Shown one piece after another: positions 7,359-16,195 of a stretch of 64,000 nucleotides of DNA. Source of the stretch: JACKCB01 sp964452775 (GTDB lineage: Bacteria; Chloroflexota; Anaerolineae; Promineifilales; Promineifilaceae); the NCBI GenBank assembly GCA_964452775.1, contig CAYVQP010000011.1:9908-73907 (forward strand), in the 5' to 3' direction. Every line of letters begins with the position of its first letter. Position 1 is the stretch's first letter. Below the pieces are notes generated by a model. That model did not search any database, was not told the origin of the DNA, and saw nothing but the letters and a program-made list of their open reading frames with translations. Both the position numbers and the translations under genes were made by a program.

Positions 7359-8846
7359 GTGAGCGATTGGATGGCGGGTATTACGATTGTGGGATTAGGG
7401 CCGGGTGACGGTAACTTGCTGACCCGGCAGGCGTGGCAGGTGATTTCGCGCGCGCCCGTCGTCTACCTGCGCACCGCTCGCCACCCGGCTGTCGCCGACC
7501 TGCCTTCGGAGGTGGAGCGGCGTTCGTTCGATGAGGTGTACGACCGGGCGGACGACTTTTCACAGGTCTACAGCCGGATTGCCGGGGAAGTGCTGCGCCT
7601 CGGACAAGAGCCGCACGGGGTTATCTATGCGGTGCCCGGCGACCCGCATGTGGGCGAATCAACCGTCAGCCGGATCCTGGCAGGAGCCGCGGAGTTGGCC
7701 ATCCCAGTCAGCGTCATTTCGGGTATGAGCTTCGTGGAGCCGGTGTTGCGGGCTGTTGGGGTGGATGGGATGACCGGCCTGCAATTGTTCGATGCGATTG
7801 AGGTCGCCGGCTATCTCTACCCGCCCGTCAATCCCAACCTGCCGCTGATCCTGGGGCAGGTGTACAGCCGGCTGCTGGCCGGGGACCTGAAGCTTACCCT
7901 GATGGCCGTCTATCCGGCGGAGCATGAGGTGGTCTTGGTGCACGGGGCAGGCGCAACGGGCGAGCAGGTGGAGCGCATGCCGCTCTATGCGCTGGACCAC
8001 AGCCGGCAGATTGACCACCTGACGACGCTTTACGTGCCGGGCCTGCCGGCGGCGGTCTCGCTGCCCGCGCTTGCCGAAGCGATTGCCGTCTTGCGCAGTC
8101 CCGAGGGCTGTCCCTGGGATCAGGAACAAAGCTCACAGTCGTTGCGGGAAGGCTTTCTGGAAGAGGTGAGCGAAGCGCTGGCGGCTATTGACCAGCAGGA
8201 TAAGGTCAGCCTGCGGGAAGAATTGGGCGACGTGCTCTTGCACATCGTCATGCAGGCGCAAATCGCCCAGGAGGAAGAGCTGTTCGGGCTGACGGACATC
8301 ATCGGCGGCATTTATGCCAAGATCAAGCGCCGGCACCCGCATGTCTGGGGCGATTGGGAAGCCTCCAGCGCCGCCGAGGTGATCGCCAATTGGGAGGCAA
8401 TGAAGGCGGAGGAGCGGGGAGATGCCGGCCGGCAATCGCTGTTGGACAACATCCCGATCACGCTGCCGGCTCTGGCTCGTTCGCAAAAAATCCAAAATCG
8501 GATAAAAAAGGTGGGCTTCGATTGGCCGGCAGTCAGTGGTGTGGTTGCCAAGGTGCATGAGGAAATAGCCGAGTTGCAAGCAACGACCGGTCCGGATGAT
8601 AGATTTCAAGAGCTGGGCGACCTCTTGTTTGCGGTAGTCAATTGGGCGCGATGGCTGGATGTTGACGCCGAAAGCGCCTTGAGGGAAGCGAATTTGCGCT
8701 TTACGGAACGATTTCGCCTTGTGGAGGGGCTGGCAGTCGAGAAGGGGTGGGAACTTGCCGAGGTTGGCCTCGACGCTTTAGAGATGATGTGGCAGGAAGC
8801 TAAGCGACAAATCAGAGCATCCGCAGCGCAGGAGGATGCCGCATGA
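7359..8846 (+). CDS. Tetrapyrrole methylase-MazG fusion (YabN-like)
   Basis: Two domains. Residues about 5-225 are a SAM-dependent tetrapyrrole (corrin/porphyrin) methylase-like domain with the N-terminal GLGPGD glycine motif. Residues about 235-485 are a MazG NTP pyrophosphohydrolase with CPWDQEQSSQSLREGFLEE and the metal-binding EEVSEAL...EELGDVLLH motif, which removes non-canonical nucleoside triphosphates. The arrangement and the 495-residue length match YabN of Bacillus. The start is GTG 7359 or ATG 7371; neither has a good Shine-Dalgarno and both lie just behind the rpsI terminator. The stop overlaps the next start (ATGA), so the two genes are translationally coupled. Confidence 0.9.
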   Translation: MSDWMAGITIVGLGPGDGNLLTRQAWQVISRAPVVYLRTARHPAVADLPSEVERRSFDEVYDRADDFSQVYSRIAGEVLRLGQEPHGVIYAVPGDPHVGESTVSRILAGAAELAIPVSVISGMSFVEPVLRAVGVDGMTGLQLFDAIEVAGYLYPPVNPNLPLILGQVYSRLLAGDLKLTLMAVYPAEHEVVLVHGAGATGEQVERMPLYALDHSRQIDHLTTLYVPGLPAAVSLPALAEAIAVLRSPEGCPWDQEQSSQSLREGFLEEVSEALAAIDQQDKVSLREELGDVLLHIVMQAQIAQEEELFGLTDIIGGIYAKIKRRHPHVWGDWEASSAAEVIANWEAMKAEERGDAGRQSLLDNIPITLPALARSQKIQNRIKKVGFDWPAVSGVVAKVHEEIAELQATTGPDDRFQELGDLLFAVVNWARWLDVDAESALREANLRFTERFRLVEGLAVEKGWELAEVGLDALEMMWQEAKRQIRASAAQEDAA

Positions 8847-9496
8847 GTGCGATGGCGATTGTCAGCTTGATTGTGCTGATTCTGGCAATCCTCTGCTTTG
8901 TGGCCGCGATTACCTCGGCAATCGGCGCGCTGCAATCACGCTCTCAGTCAACGCGTGTAACCTACGGCGTGGGCCGGCAAGATGCGCGGCGCTCGATGCG
9001 CATCGGCCTCTTGCGAAGCATAGGCATCGCCTTCGTGGGCGTGATCCTGTTGGGCGTGTTCGGCCTGACGCGCATGACGGGTGACCCGGCGGTAACCGGA
9101 TCAGGTACACGTGCGCCGGCGTTTTTTCCTACGCGGGCTGTCGCTACGGAGAGTGTCGCGCCGGCGGGAACGCCCACCGTCACCCCGATTTCGCTGCCGA
9201 CAGGGACCGCCACTTTGCCGCCGGAGCCCAGCGCCACCATCCCGCCCCCCACCGCGACGCTGTCTCCTACTGCCACTGCGACGCCGCCTCCCTCAGCCGT
9301 GGTCAGCAGCGAGGTCGGGCTTTATCTACGTGAGGCTCCCGGCGGGACGCAGCAGCTGGAATTGTTGCCCGTGGGGACGGTGCTGATATTGTTGGCCGGA
9401 CGCACCTCCTTCGAAGGGGAGGAATGGCAGCAGGTGCGCACCCCTTCCGGCCTGGAAGGGTGGGTGGCGGTGCAGTATATTACGTATCAGCAGTAA
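8843..9496 (+). CDS. Membrane-anchored SH3b-domain protein
   Basis: 217 residues. An N-terminal hydrophobic segment (about residues 5-28) and a second one (about 52-72, SIGIAFVGVILLGVFGL) are followed by a low-complexity Pro/Thr/Ala linker (about 85-150). A bacterial SH3-type domain follows at about 153-215 (VGLYLREAPGGTQQLELLPVGTVLILL ... EWQQVRTPSGLEGWV). Such domains usually bind peptidoglycan, so an envelope role is plausible; no catalytic motif is seen. The start overlaps the yabN-like stop by 4 bases, and the 3' end overlaps the convergent ABC exporter gene by 17 bases. Function unknown. Confidence 0.85.
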   Translation: MSAMAIVSLIVLILAILCFVAAITSAIGALQSRSQSTRVTYGVGRQDARRSMRIGLLRSIGIAFVGVILLGVFGLTRMTGDPAVTGSGTRAPAFFPTRAVATESVAPAGTPTVTPISLPTGTATLPPEPSATIPPPTATLSPTATATPPPSAVVSSEVGLYLREAPGGTQQLELLPVGTVLILLAGRTSFEGEEWQQVRTPSGLEGWVAVQYITYQQ

Positions 9497-11315
9497 CTGC
9501 CTTCAAGTAGTGCGATTCCCGCCGCTCGATGTAGGCGAGCGACTGATGCCGGAAGTAGGTGTCATATAGCTCGGCATAGTGTCCCCCTTGCTGCAACAAC
9601 GAGCGATGGCTGCCGGATTCGATGATCCGCCCCTTTTGAAGCACGATAATCCGATCCGCGTTGCGCACCGTTGACAGGCGGTGCGCAATGATGATGGATG
9701 TGGTGTTGGCCATAATCAGCTTCAACGCCTGCTGAATCTGGCTCTCAGTGAAGGGATCAATGCTGGCCGTGGCCTCGTCCAGGATGAAGATGCGCGGCCC
9801 CTGTACCAGCACCCTCACCAGAGCGACGAGCTGGCGCTGGCCCATAGACAGCCGGCTACCCCGCTCACCTACCTCGCTATCCAACCCGTTCGGCAAGGTC
9901 TCCAACCATTCGCCGCCCCCAATGCGATGGGCCATCGCGGAGATCTCCTCGTCCGTCGCTTCCGGCCGGCCATAGCGGATGTTGTCTGCGATGGTCCCGG
10001 CGAACAGAAACGGCACCTGCGACACAATCCCCAGTCGCTGCCGGTAGCTGGCCAGGTCCAGGGAGCGGATGTCGCGTCCGTCCACCAGGATGCGCCCCTC
10101 CTGAAACTCGTAGAAACGAGCTACCAGCTTGATGATGCTTGACTTGCCGGCCCCCGTATGCCCGACCAGGGCGATGCTCTCCCCCGGCTGGACGGTCAGC
10201 GAGAAGTCGGTTAGCACCTGCTCTTGCTCGGAGTAACGAAAGCTGACCCGGTCGAAGACCAACGCCCCGTTGATGACTGTCACCGGCTCGTCTGCAATCT
10301 GTTGCACATACGGCTCCGCGTCCATCAGGGCAAACATGCGCTCGACGGCGGATAGGCCGGCCTGGAACTGGCTCCAGAAGGCGGAGATGTTGATCACCGG
10401 GAACCAGAAGCGGTCTACGGTGGCCACAAAGAGATACCAGGCGCTGATCGAAATAATGCCGGCGACCGCCGCCCGGCCGCCAAAAAAGACCAGCGCCGCG
10501 GTGGCCACCCCGGCCAATATGTTCAGCGTAGGGAAGATGTTAGCCAGCACAAAGCCGCGCCGTAGATTGACATCATAAGACTGGGCGTTGACGGCGATAA
10601 ACTCGCCGTGAATCGCCGCTTCCTGGCGGAAATTCTTGGCCACGCTGATGCCGGTCACTGCCTCTTGAATAGCCTTGTTCACCTCGCCCATAGCTCGCGA
10701 ACCCTGACGGGTCACCCGGCGGGCAATGTTGCGGAAACTGACCGCTACCAGCGAAACAAAAGGGGCCACAACGATCACAGCTACTGTCAGGGGGATGTTA
10801 ATTGTGGCCAGGATAATCAGCAGAATCAACGCAGTCACTACCTGGTTGATGACGTCGGTTGCCAGGGTGATAACCTGTCCAAACTCCTCCGAGTCGCTGG
10901 TGATGCGGCTGACTACGCGGCCGGAGCTGAATTCATCGTAAAAGGACAGGTCTTGCCGGGCGGCGGCGGCAAAGGCGTCTACGCGCATGGCCAGGGTAAC
11001 GTCCGCAATCACTTCGGAGGTCAACCGGCGGCGCACCCAGTTCACCAACCAGTTGCCGACGCCGATGGCGAAGATGGCGACGACGAGCGCGATCAACAAA
11101 AGGTCGCCGGTGGAGCTTTCGTAGGCGTTCAGGCCAGCGGAGACGATGAGCGGGACGACCGCTCCCATCACGGCCATCAGCGTAATGCTGATTGTGATTA
11201 CCACGACCTTGCGGTTGTAGACCCGGAAATAGTCGAGGATGCGCCGCACCAGTTCGCGATCGCTATATTGCCGGTCGTAAGCCTCTGCTTCGAGGCCGCG
11301 CATGACAGCTGCCAT
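9480..11315 (-). CDS. ABC exporter, fused membrane and ATPase domains
   Basis: 611 residues. The N-terminal exporter-type transmembrane domain (about residues 25-330, six hydrophobic segments) is fused to a nucleotide-binding domain with Walker A GHTGAGKSS, signature LSMGQRQ, Walker B RIFILDEATASID and switch histidine IIAHRLSTVRNADRI. This is a half-transporter that must pair with itself or another half, of the MsbA/LmrA type; substrate unknown. It begins 9 bases after the arginase stop on the same strand, so the two are probably one transcript. The 3' end overlaps the convergent SH3 gene. Confidence 0.95.
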   Translation of the reverse strand: MAAVMRGLEAEAYDRQYSDRELVRRILDYFRVYNRKVVVITISITLMAVMGAVVPLIVSAGLNAYESSTGDLLLIALVVAIFAIGVGNWLVNWVRRRLTSEVIADVTLAMRVDAFAAAARQDLSFYDEFSSGRVVSRITSDSEEFGQVITLATDVINQVVTALILLIILATINIPLTVAVIVVAPFVSLVAVSFRNIARRVTRQGSRAMGEVNKAIQEAVTGISVAKNFRQEAAIHGEFIAVNAQSYDVNLRRGFVLANIFPTLNILAGVATAALVFFGGRAAVAGIISISAWYLFVATVDRFWFPVINISAFWSQFQAGLSAVERMFALMDAEPYVQQIADEPVTVINGALVFDRVSFRYSEQEQVLTDFSLTVQPGESIALVGHTGAGKSSIIKLVARFYEFQEGRILVDGRDIRSLDLASYRQRLGIVSQVPFLFAGTIADNIRYGRPEATDEEISAMAHRIGGGEWLETLPNGLDSEVGERGSRLSMGQRQLVALVRVLVQGPRIFILDEATASIDPFTESQIQQALKLIMANTTSIIIAHRLSTVRNADRIIVLQKGRIIESGSHRSLLQQGGHYAELYDTYFRHQSLAYIERRESHYLKAVTADT

Positions 11316-11324
11316 GATGCTTCC

Positions 11325-12218
11325 TTAGAGTATCCGTTGACCCAGCAGCGAGGCCACCAGCCCGACCGCCAGTTCCGCGGTACGGTTGCCGCTGTCCAGT
11401 ATGGGGTTGATTTCTACGACGTCCACGGAGCGCACCCGGCCGGAGTCGCCCAGGATTTCCATCAGCAGATGCGCTTCGCGATAGGTGAGGCCGCCCGGCA
11501 CCGGCGTGCCCACGCCCGGCGCTTCGTCCGGGTCCAGGCAATCCATGTCCAGGCTGACGTGCAGGTGGGGTAGATGGCGCAAGCGCTCCATCGCCCGCCG
11601 AGCGATGGCCGCCATACCCATTTCGTCCACGTGACGCATGGTGTAGATGCTGATGCCGCTCTTCAGCAATCGCCGGCGCTCTTCATCGTCCAGATCCCGG
11701 GTTCCGATTTGCACAATCTGGGCCGGGCTTGCTTTGGGGCCGGGAAAGCCGGCGTTTACCAGCGGCTCCGCGCCGTCGCCGATGATGGCCGCCACCGGCA
11801 TCCCATGTATGTTACCACTGGGCGAGCTTTCAACGTTGTTGAAGTCCCCATGCGCGTCCACCCAGATGACGCCGACGGGATCGCAGCGGGCAGCGGCGGC
11901 AATTGTGCCGATGCTGATGCTGTGATCGCCGCCCAAAAAGATGCCGAAGCGATTGTCGGCGACACAGTCGCGGGCCAACTCATAGATGGACTGGCAGACC
12001 CCGGCCACGGCGCGCATGCGGCCTTCAGCGCTGCCGACGACCTCTTCTTCCGGATTCGGCACCGGCACGTTGCCCAGGTCTGTCACGTGATAACCGAGGC
12101 GTTCCAGGCGACCCTGCAAGCCGGCGTAACGGATAGCGCTTGGTCCCATGTCCACCCCTCGCCGGCTCTGGCCCAGGTCCATCGGGACGCCAATGATGCG
12201 CACTTCTTGATTCAGCAT
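11325..12218 (-). CDS. rocF: Arginase (ureohydrolase family)
   Basis: Hydrolyses L-arginine to ornithine and urea with a binuclear Mn centre. The 297 residues contain all ligand motifs in order: GGDHS, DAHGDFN and SLDMDCLDPDEAPGVGTPVPGG, plus the N-terminal GVPMDLGQSRRGVDMGPSAIR of true arginases rather than agmatinases. The ATG at 12218 is only about 15 bases from the first repeat of the palindromic cluster at 12233, so that cluster lies in its promoter or leader. The downstream ABC exporter is probably cotranscribed; a functional link is not evident. Confidence 0.94.
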   Translation of the reverse strand: MLNQEVRIIGVPMDLGQSRRGVDMGPSAIRYAGLQGRLERLGYHVTDLGNVPVPNPEEEVVGSAEGRMRAVAGVCQSIYELARDCVADNRFGIFLGGDHSISIGTIAAAARCDPVGVIWVDAHGDFNNVESSPSGNIHGMPVAAIIGDGAEPLVNAGFPGPKASPAQIVQIGTRDLDDEERRRLLKSGISIYTMRHVDEMGMAAIARRAMERLRHLPHLHVSLDMDCLDPDEAPGVGTPVPGGLTYREAHLLMEILGDSGRVRSVDVVEINPILDSGNRTAELAVGLVASLLGQRIL

Positions 12219-12232
12219 GCGGCCTTTCTGTA

Positions 12233-12512
12233 AGATTCCCGGAAACTTGTTTCAAGATTCCCGGAAACTACTCATCGGTTATTGGTACACGTGACCTTCA
12301 GTTTCCGGGAATCTGCAGCAATCNNNNNNNNNNNNNNNNNNNNNNNNNNNNNNNNNNNNNNNNNNNNNNNNNNNNNNNNNNNNNNNNNNNNNNNNNNNNN
12401 NNNNNNNNNNNNNNNNNNNNNNNGTTTCCGGGAATCTGTAGCTGTCTGTTTAAGATTCCCGGAAACTGTTCATCAGATATTGGTGTACGTGCTGGTCAGT
12501 TTCCGGGAATCT
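12233..12512. repeat. Cluster of 60-bp palindromic elements (TTTCCGGGAA family)
   Basis: Six arms of one 15-bp motif are visible: AGATTCCCGGAAACT at 12233-12247, 12255-12269 and 12453-12467, and its exact reverse complement AGTTTCCGGGAATCT at 12300-12314, 12498-12512 and (first base lost in the gap) 12424-12437. Two complete units, 12255-12314 and 12453-12512, have 15-bp arms around a 30-base centre that is itself conserved (20 of 30 identical, core TATTGGT..ACGTG). Each arm contains the near-palindrome TTCCCGGAA. A 100-N gap falls inside, so more copies are likely. Related elements occur at 25641-25708 and 54184-54244. Confidence 0.9.
12324..12423. other. Assembly gap (100 N) inside the repeat cluster
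   Basis: Exactly 100 N, the usual placeholder for a gap of unknown length. It is bounded on both sides by the palindromic repeat, so repeat collapse is the likely cause and the true array may be longer. Confidence 0.97.
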
Positions 12513-12585
12513 ACAGCATTCTACGCAATTGTCGCCCATCCATTCTGAAGTCGCAAATACTCTCCCCTAGGCGGGGTAGCTAAGC

Positions 12586-12591
12586 TATAAT
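12586..12591 (+). promoter_or_regulatory. -10 element giving a leaderless trmB mRNA
   Basis: A perfect TATAAT ends 7 bases before the trmB ATG, so initiation at the usual distance falls on or next to the start codon. No Shine-Dalgarno is present in between (CGCCCCG). No good -35 is seen at the proper distance. The same layout precedes the cyclase gene at 49540. Confidence 0.55.
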
Positions 12592-12598
12592 CGCCCCG

Positions 12599-13618
12599 AT
12601 GTCAGCAACCTTACTTGACGCCCGCCGGCAGGCCTGGCCGACTGATTGGGTGAAGGTCTTCGGTCGCGATGCCCCGCTGTGGATTGAAATTGGTTTCGGA
12701 AACGGTCAATTTCTGACTGAGCTGGCCCAAAGACGACCCGAAGTCAATCTACTTGGCTTTGAAATCTCAATGCCTTCCCTGCGGCGGACTCAACGACGAT
12801 CGGAACTGGCTCAGCTGACCAACGTACGCCTGCTGAGTTGCGGTGGTGTATATGCGCTTTGGGCGCTCTGCGCGCCGGCGTCGGTCGAGGCGTTGTTCAT
12901 CAATTTTCCCGACCCCTGGCACAAGGCGGATCATAATCATCGCCGCTTGATTAATGATCGCTTTCTCTGCCTGGCAGCGACCCGGCTTCGCCCGCAGGCC
13001 CGGCTGGAGATCGCGACCGATCACGCCGAATATGCCCAGGTGATCGCCGCTTGTCTGGGTCGCAGCGAATATTTCGCCGGCCGGCTGCAAACGCCCTGGG
13101 CAACTACCGACCCGCAGCGCACCACGACCAAGTACGAGCAAATTGCGCTGGAAGCCGGACGCCCCTGCTATTACTTCAACTGGCAGCGAAACCGGCGAGC
13201 GATTCAAGACGCGTTTCCCGCGCCACTGGAGATAGAAATGCCGCATGTCATTGTCGCCTCGCCCCTGTCTGTGGCGGAAATCGTGGAGCGTTTCCGGCCC
13301 CTGGATTGGGAAGGGAATGGAGTGCAGGGGCGGTTTGTTGACCTGTGGCAATCCTACCGCAACGACGCCTTCCTGATTGATGCCTACGTCAGTGAGGAGC
13401 CCTTCTCGCAACGGGTGGCTCTGATCGTGCGGCCCCGGGGAGGCGATTTACAGGAACTGATTGTGCTTCCGCATGAGCTTGGCTTTCCCCGGTCAACTGC
13501 CGGCATTCACCTGGCAATTGCCGCGCTGACTCGTTGGTTGCTCTCCTTACATCCGGATATGCGGGTCAAACAAGACAATCTGCAGGCAAGCGATGTTACA
13601 ATCCGGGGAGTGTCATGA
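12599..13618 (+). CDS. trmB: tRNA (guanine-N7)-methyltransferase with C-terminal extension
   Basis: Methylates G46 of tRNA using SAM. The Rossmann methyltransferase domain has WIEIGFGNGQFLTELAQ at about residues 25-41 and the TrmB hallmark INFPDPWHKADHNHRRL at about 100-116. Usual TrmB proteins end after about 210-240 residues; this one has 339. The extra part (about residues 218-339) begins with HVIVASPLSVAEIVERF, and I do not recognise its fold. Start: ATG 12599, directly behind a TATAAT, so probably a leaderless message. The hydrolase-ligase gene follows after 24 bases. Confidence 0.93.
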   Translation: MSATLLDARRQAWPTDWVKVFGRDAPLWIEIGFGNGQFLTELAQRRPEVNLLGFEISMPSLRRTQRRSELAQLTNVRLLSCGGVYALWALCAPASVEALFINFPDPWHKADHNHRRLINDRFLCLAATRLRPQARLEIATDHAEYAQVIAACLGRSEYFAGRLQTPWATTDPQRTTTKYEQIALEAGRPCYYFNWQRNRRAIQDAFPAPLEIEMPHVIVASPLSVAEIVERFRPLDWEGNGVQGRFVDLWQSYRNDAFLIDAYVSEEPFSQRVALIVRPRGGDLQELIVLPHELGFPRSTAGIHLAIAALTRWLLSLHPDMRVKQDNLQASDVTIRGVS

Positions 13619-13642
13619 CTTCCGCTGTCCTGAGAAACGCGC

Positions 13643-16195
13643 ATGCAAATTGACCTGGAGCTCTTCCGGCGTACGGTAACCGTTTCGGACAATACCCGGA
13701 TCAGTTTGATTGAGATCAGCCCGCAAGCGCCGCTGGGGACTCTGATCTTCCTGCACGGCTTTGGGGGCAATGCGCGCCAGTGGCAATATCAGGTGGAGGC
13801 GTTCGCCGATCGCTATCGGGTCATTGTGCCGGATATTCGCGGGCATGGACGCTCGCTTACTCCGGCTACCGATTTCAGCATGCAGCGTTTGCTGGCTGAC
13901 CTGGAGGAACTCCTGACGGCGCGCAAAGTACAGGAGCCGTTCGTATTGGCGGGCCATTCATTCGGCGGCGCAATTGCCACCGATTTCGTCCTGGCCCACC
14001 CGGAGAAGGTCAGCCGGCTGCTGCTGATCGCCACGACCGGCGAGTACGAGATCGTCTGGCTATACCGGCAGGCGTTCCTGCTGCCGGCCCCGGTGTTAGC
14101 GGCGTTCCAACCGCTGGTCAAGCGGCTGGTACGCGCCTCGGCGGTCAGCCTCAAGCATCTCTATTGGCAGACCCTGTACTCCTGGCGCGGATGGGATAAG
14201 TACGGGCAATTGCGCGTGCCCGCCCTGGTGATCACCGGCGAGCGAGACGCGGTGTTCCCCAGGGCCACCTTTGAGCGGGTCGGCGAGCTGATCCCGGATG
14301 CGGAGGTGATTAACGTGGGCGCTTCGGCGCACATGGTCATGCTGGAACGGCGGGACGCCGTCAACCGGGCGATTGAGCGCTTCATTGAGGTCAGCCAACG
14401 CTTCGCCGGTTGGCGCGACGACATGGACCCCGGCATCAGTCGCTTGCTGGCCGAACGCCCCTGGCTGGTGCACTATGAGTCCGGCGTGCCGCACACGATC
14501 GCCGTACCGCGCTTGACCATGACCCGGCTGTTCGACCGCGCCGTGGAGCGTTTTCCTTCCCGGCCGGCGATGTACTTTCAGGGCAAGCAGATCACTTACC
14601 ACACGATGGGCGTCCAGGTCAAGCGGCTGGCGGCGGCGCTCCACGCGCAGGGAATCGCAGCCGGCGATCGGGTGATCATTCTACTGCCCAATTTGCCGCA
14701 TCTGGTCATCGCCTACCATGCTATTTTGCGCCTGGGGGCGGTAGTGGTGATGTGTAACCCGCGCGCCGAGGAAAGCGATCTCATCAGCCAGGCGCAGGAA
14801 TCCGGCGCAGAATCGCTGATTACTCTGGCCCAGTTCCAGAAAAAGGCGCTGGCCATCAAGGGGCGGAGCCAGGTTAACCATGTCATCTACGCGGAGGTGC
14901 TCGATTACCTGCCGTTCGTGAAACGACTTGCGTTGTTTTTCAAGCCGGCCAAGCGAGCGGAGCTTCAGCCCAGGGTTCCGCTCGGAGCACAGGAGGTGAG
15001 CTGGCGCACGCTGTTAAGGCATCGTTCGGGAGCGCAATTGCCGGAGTTGGAGCAGTCGCCGGAAGAGTTGGCGATGATCCCCTTCACCGGCGGAACGACC
15101 GACCGGCCGAAGGGGATCATGCTCAGCCACCGCAACCTGGTGGCCAACACCTTCCAGACCCGCGCCTGGCTGACCGACGCGCACGAGGGCAACGAGGTAA
15201 TCCTCTGCGCGGTGCCCTTCAGTCACGTATATGGAATGACAGCGGGGATGAATCTGGCTATTTCCCTGGGGGCGGCAATGGTCTTACTGCCCACATTTGA
15301 GGTGCGCGAAGTCCTGGAGCACATCCGCAAATATCGCCCCGGCTTCTTTCCCGGCGTGCCGCCGATGTACATGGCGATCAATCGCTTCCCGGATGTGCGC
15401 CGCTACGATATCGAATCAATCCGCGCCTGTCTGTGCGGCGCGGCTCCCCTGCCGATTGAGGTGAAAGAGCGCTTCGAGAAACTGACCAAGGGTAAGCTGG
15501 TTGAAGGGTACGGTCTCAGCGAAGCTACCACGGTGACCCATGCCAATCCACTGTACGGCATGAATCGGACCGGCTCCATCGGCATCCCCGTGCCCAATAC
15601 GGAGGCGCGGATCATTGATCTGCAGACCGGCGTCCCGCTGCCGCCCGGCCAGGTGGGTGAGCTGATCATTCGCGGCCCGCAGGTGATGATGGGCTACTGG
15701 GGTAATCCGGAAGCCGTCCGCACAATTCTGACCGAGGATGGCTGGCTGCATACGAATGATGTGGCCCGGATGGATGAAGACGGCTACTTTCAGATCATCA
15801 GTCGCCGGCAGGATGTGTGGCAGACGGATGATAGATCCATCGCCTTCCCCAGGGATGTGGAAGAAGTCATCTACGAGCTGCCGCAAGTGCAGGAGGTCGT
15901 GGTGGTGGGCATCGCGAACCGCCCGGTTGCCTTTGTCTGCGTGGAGGACGGAGCCTGGTTGCCCGCGCGAACCATAATCGCCTATTGCGAGCGTCGCCTG
16001 CCGGCTGATCGCGTGCCGCGCAAGATCATTTTTGTCCGCGAATTTCCCCGGACGTTAATTGGGAAGGTGTTACGCCGGGAGCTGGTCAGCGCCTACGCGC
16101 AGCGAGTAGAGGCTGCCGGTGCGGGAACAGTCGGTGAGCACATGAGCGAGATTGAGCCGGATGAACCGGCCGGAGATGGAGCACAAATCAGATGA
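13643..16195 (+). CDS. Alpha/beta hydrolase fused to acyl-CoA synthetase-like ligase
   Basis: 850 residues in two enzymes. Residues about 30-250 are an alpha/beta hydrolase with oxyanion HGFGG, nucleophile S106 in GHSFGG, and probable acid D202 and base H230. Residues about 285-830 are an ANL-superfamily AMP-forming ligase with FTGGTTDRPKG (P-loop-like), YGLSEATT and GWLHTNDVARMDEDGYF. The A10 region ends in LIGKVLRREL, retaining the catalytic lysine. The A8 hinge is unusual: SRRQDVWQTDDRSIAFPRDVEE replaces the more common GRxKDxIxxxGxxIxPxEIE. Substrate is unknown; release or exchange of an acyl group by the hydrolase is one possibility. The stop overlaps the next start (ATGA). Confidence 0.88.
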   Translation: MQIDLELFRRTVTVSDNTRISLIEISPQAPLGTLIFLHGFGGNARQWQYQVEAFADRYRVIVPDIRGHGRSLTPATDFSMQRLLADLEELLTARKVQEPFVLAGHSFGGAIATDFVLAHPEKVSRLLLIATTGEYEIVWLYRQAFLLPAPVLAAFQPLVKRLVRASAVSLKHLYWQTLYSWRGWDKYGQLRVPALVITGERDAVFPRATFERVGELIPDAEVINVGASAHMVMLERRDAVNRAIERFIEVSQRFAGWRDDMDPGISRLLAERPWLVHYESGVPHTIAVPRLTMTRLFDRAVERFPSRPAMYFQGKQITYHTMGVQVKRLAAALHAQGIAAGDRVIILLPNLPHLVIAYHAILRLGAVVVMCNPRAEESDLISQAQESGAESLITLAQFQKKALAIKGRSQVNHVIYAEVLDYLPFVKRLALFFKPAKRAELQPRVPLGAQEVSWRTLLRHRSGAQLPELEQSPEELAMIPFTGGTTDRPKGIMLSHRNLVANTFQTRAWLTDAHEGNEVILCAVPFSHVYGMTAGMNLAISLGAAMVLLPTFEVREVLEHIRKYRPGFFPGVPPMYMAINRFPDVRRYDIESIRACLCGAAPLPIEVKERFEKLTKGKLVEGYGLSEATTVTHANPLYGMNRTGSIGIPVPNTEARIIDLQTGVPLPPGQVGELIIRGPQVMMGYWGNPEAVRTILTEDGWLHTNDVARMDEDGYFQIISRRQDVWQTDDRSIAFPRDVEEVIYELPQVQEVVVVGIANRPVAFVCVEDGAWLPARTIIAYCERRLPADRVPRKIIFVREFPRTLIGKVLRRELVSAYAQRVEAAGAGTVGEHMSEIEPDEPAGDGAQIR

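Noticed and set aside
10608..11573. Plus-strand frame of 321 residues over the ABC exporter and arginase
   Set aside because: Fully antisense to two well-supported genes and shows no family motif.
12233..12512. CRISPR array
   Set aside because: Repeats alternate in orientation as inverted pairs with a conserved centre; CRISPR needs direct repeats with unique spacers, and no cas genes are near.
12282..12548. Open frame through the repeat cluster and gap
   Set aside because: Consists of repeat translations and N; no protein evidence.
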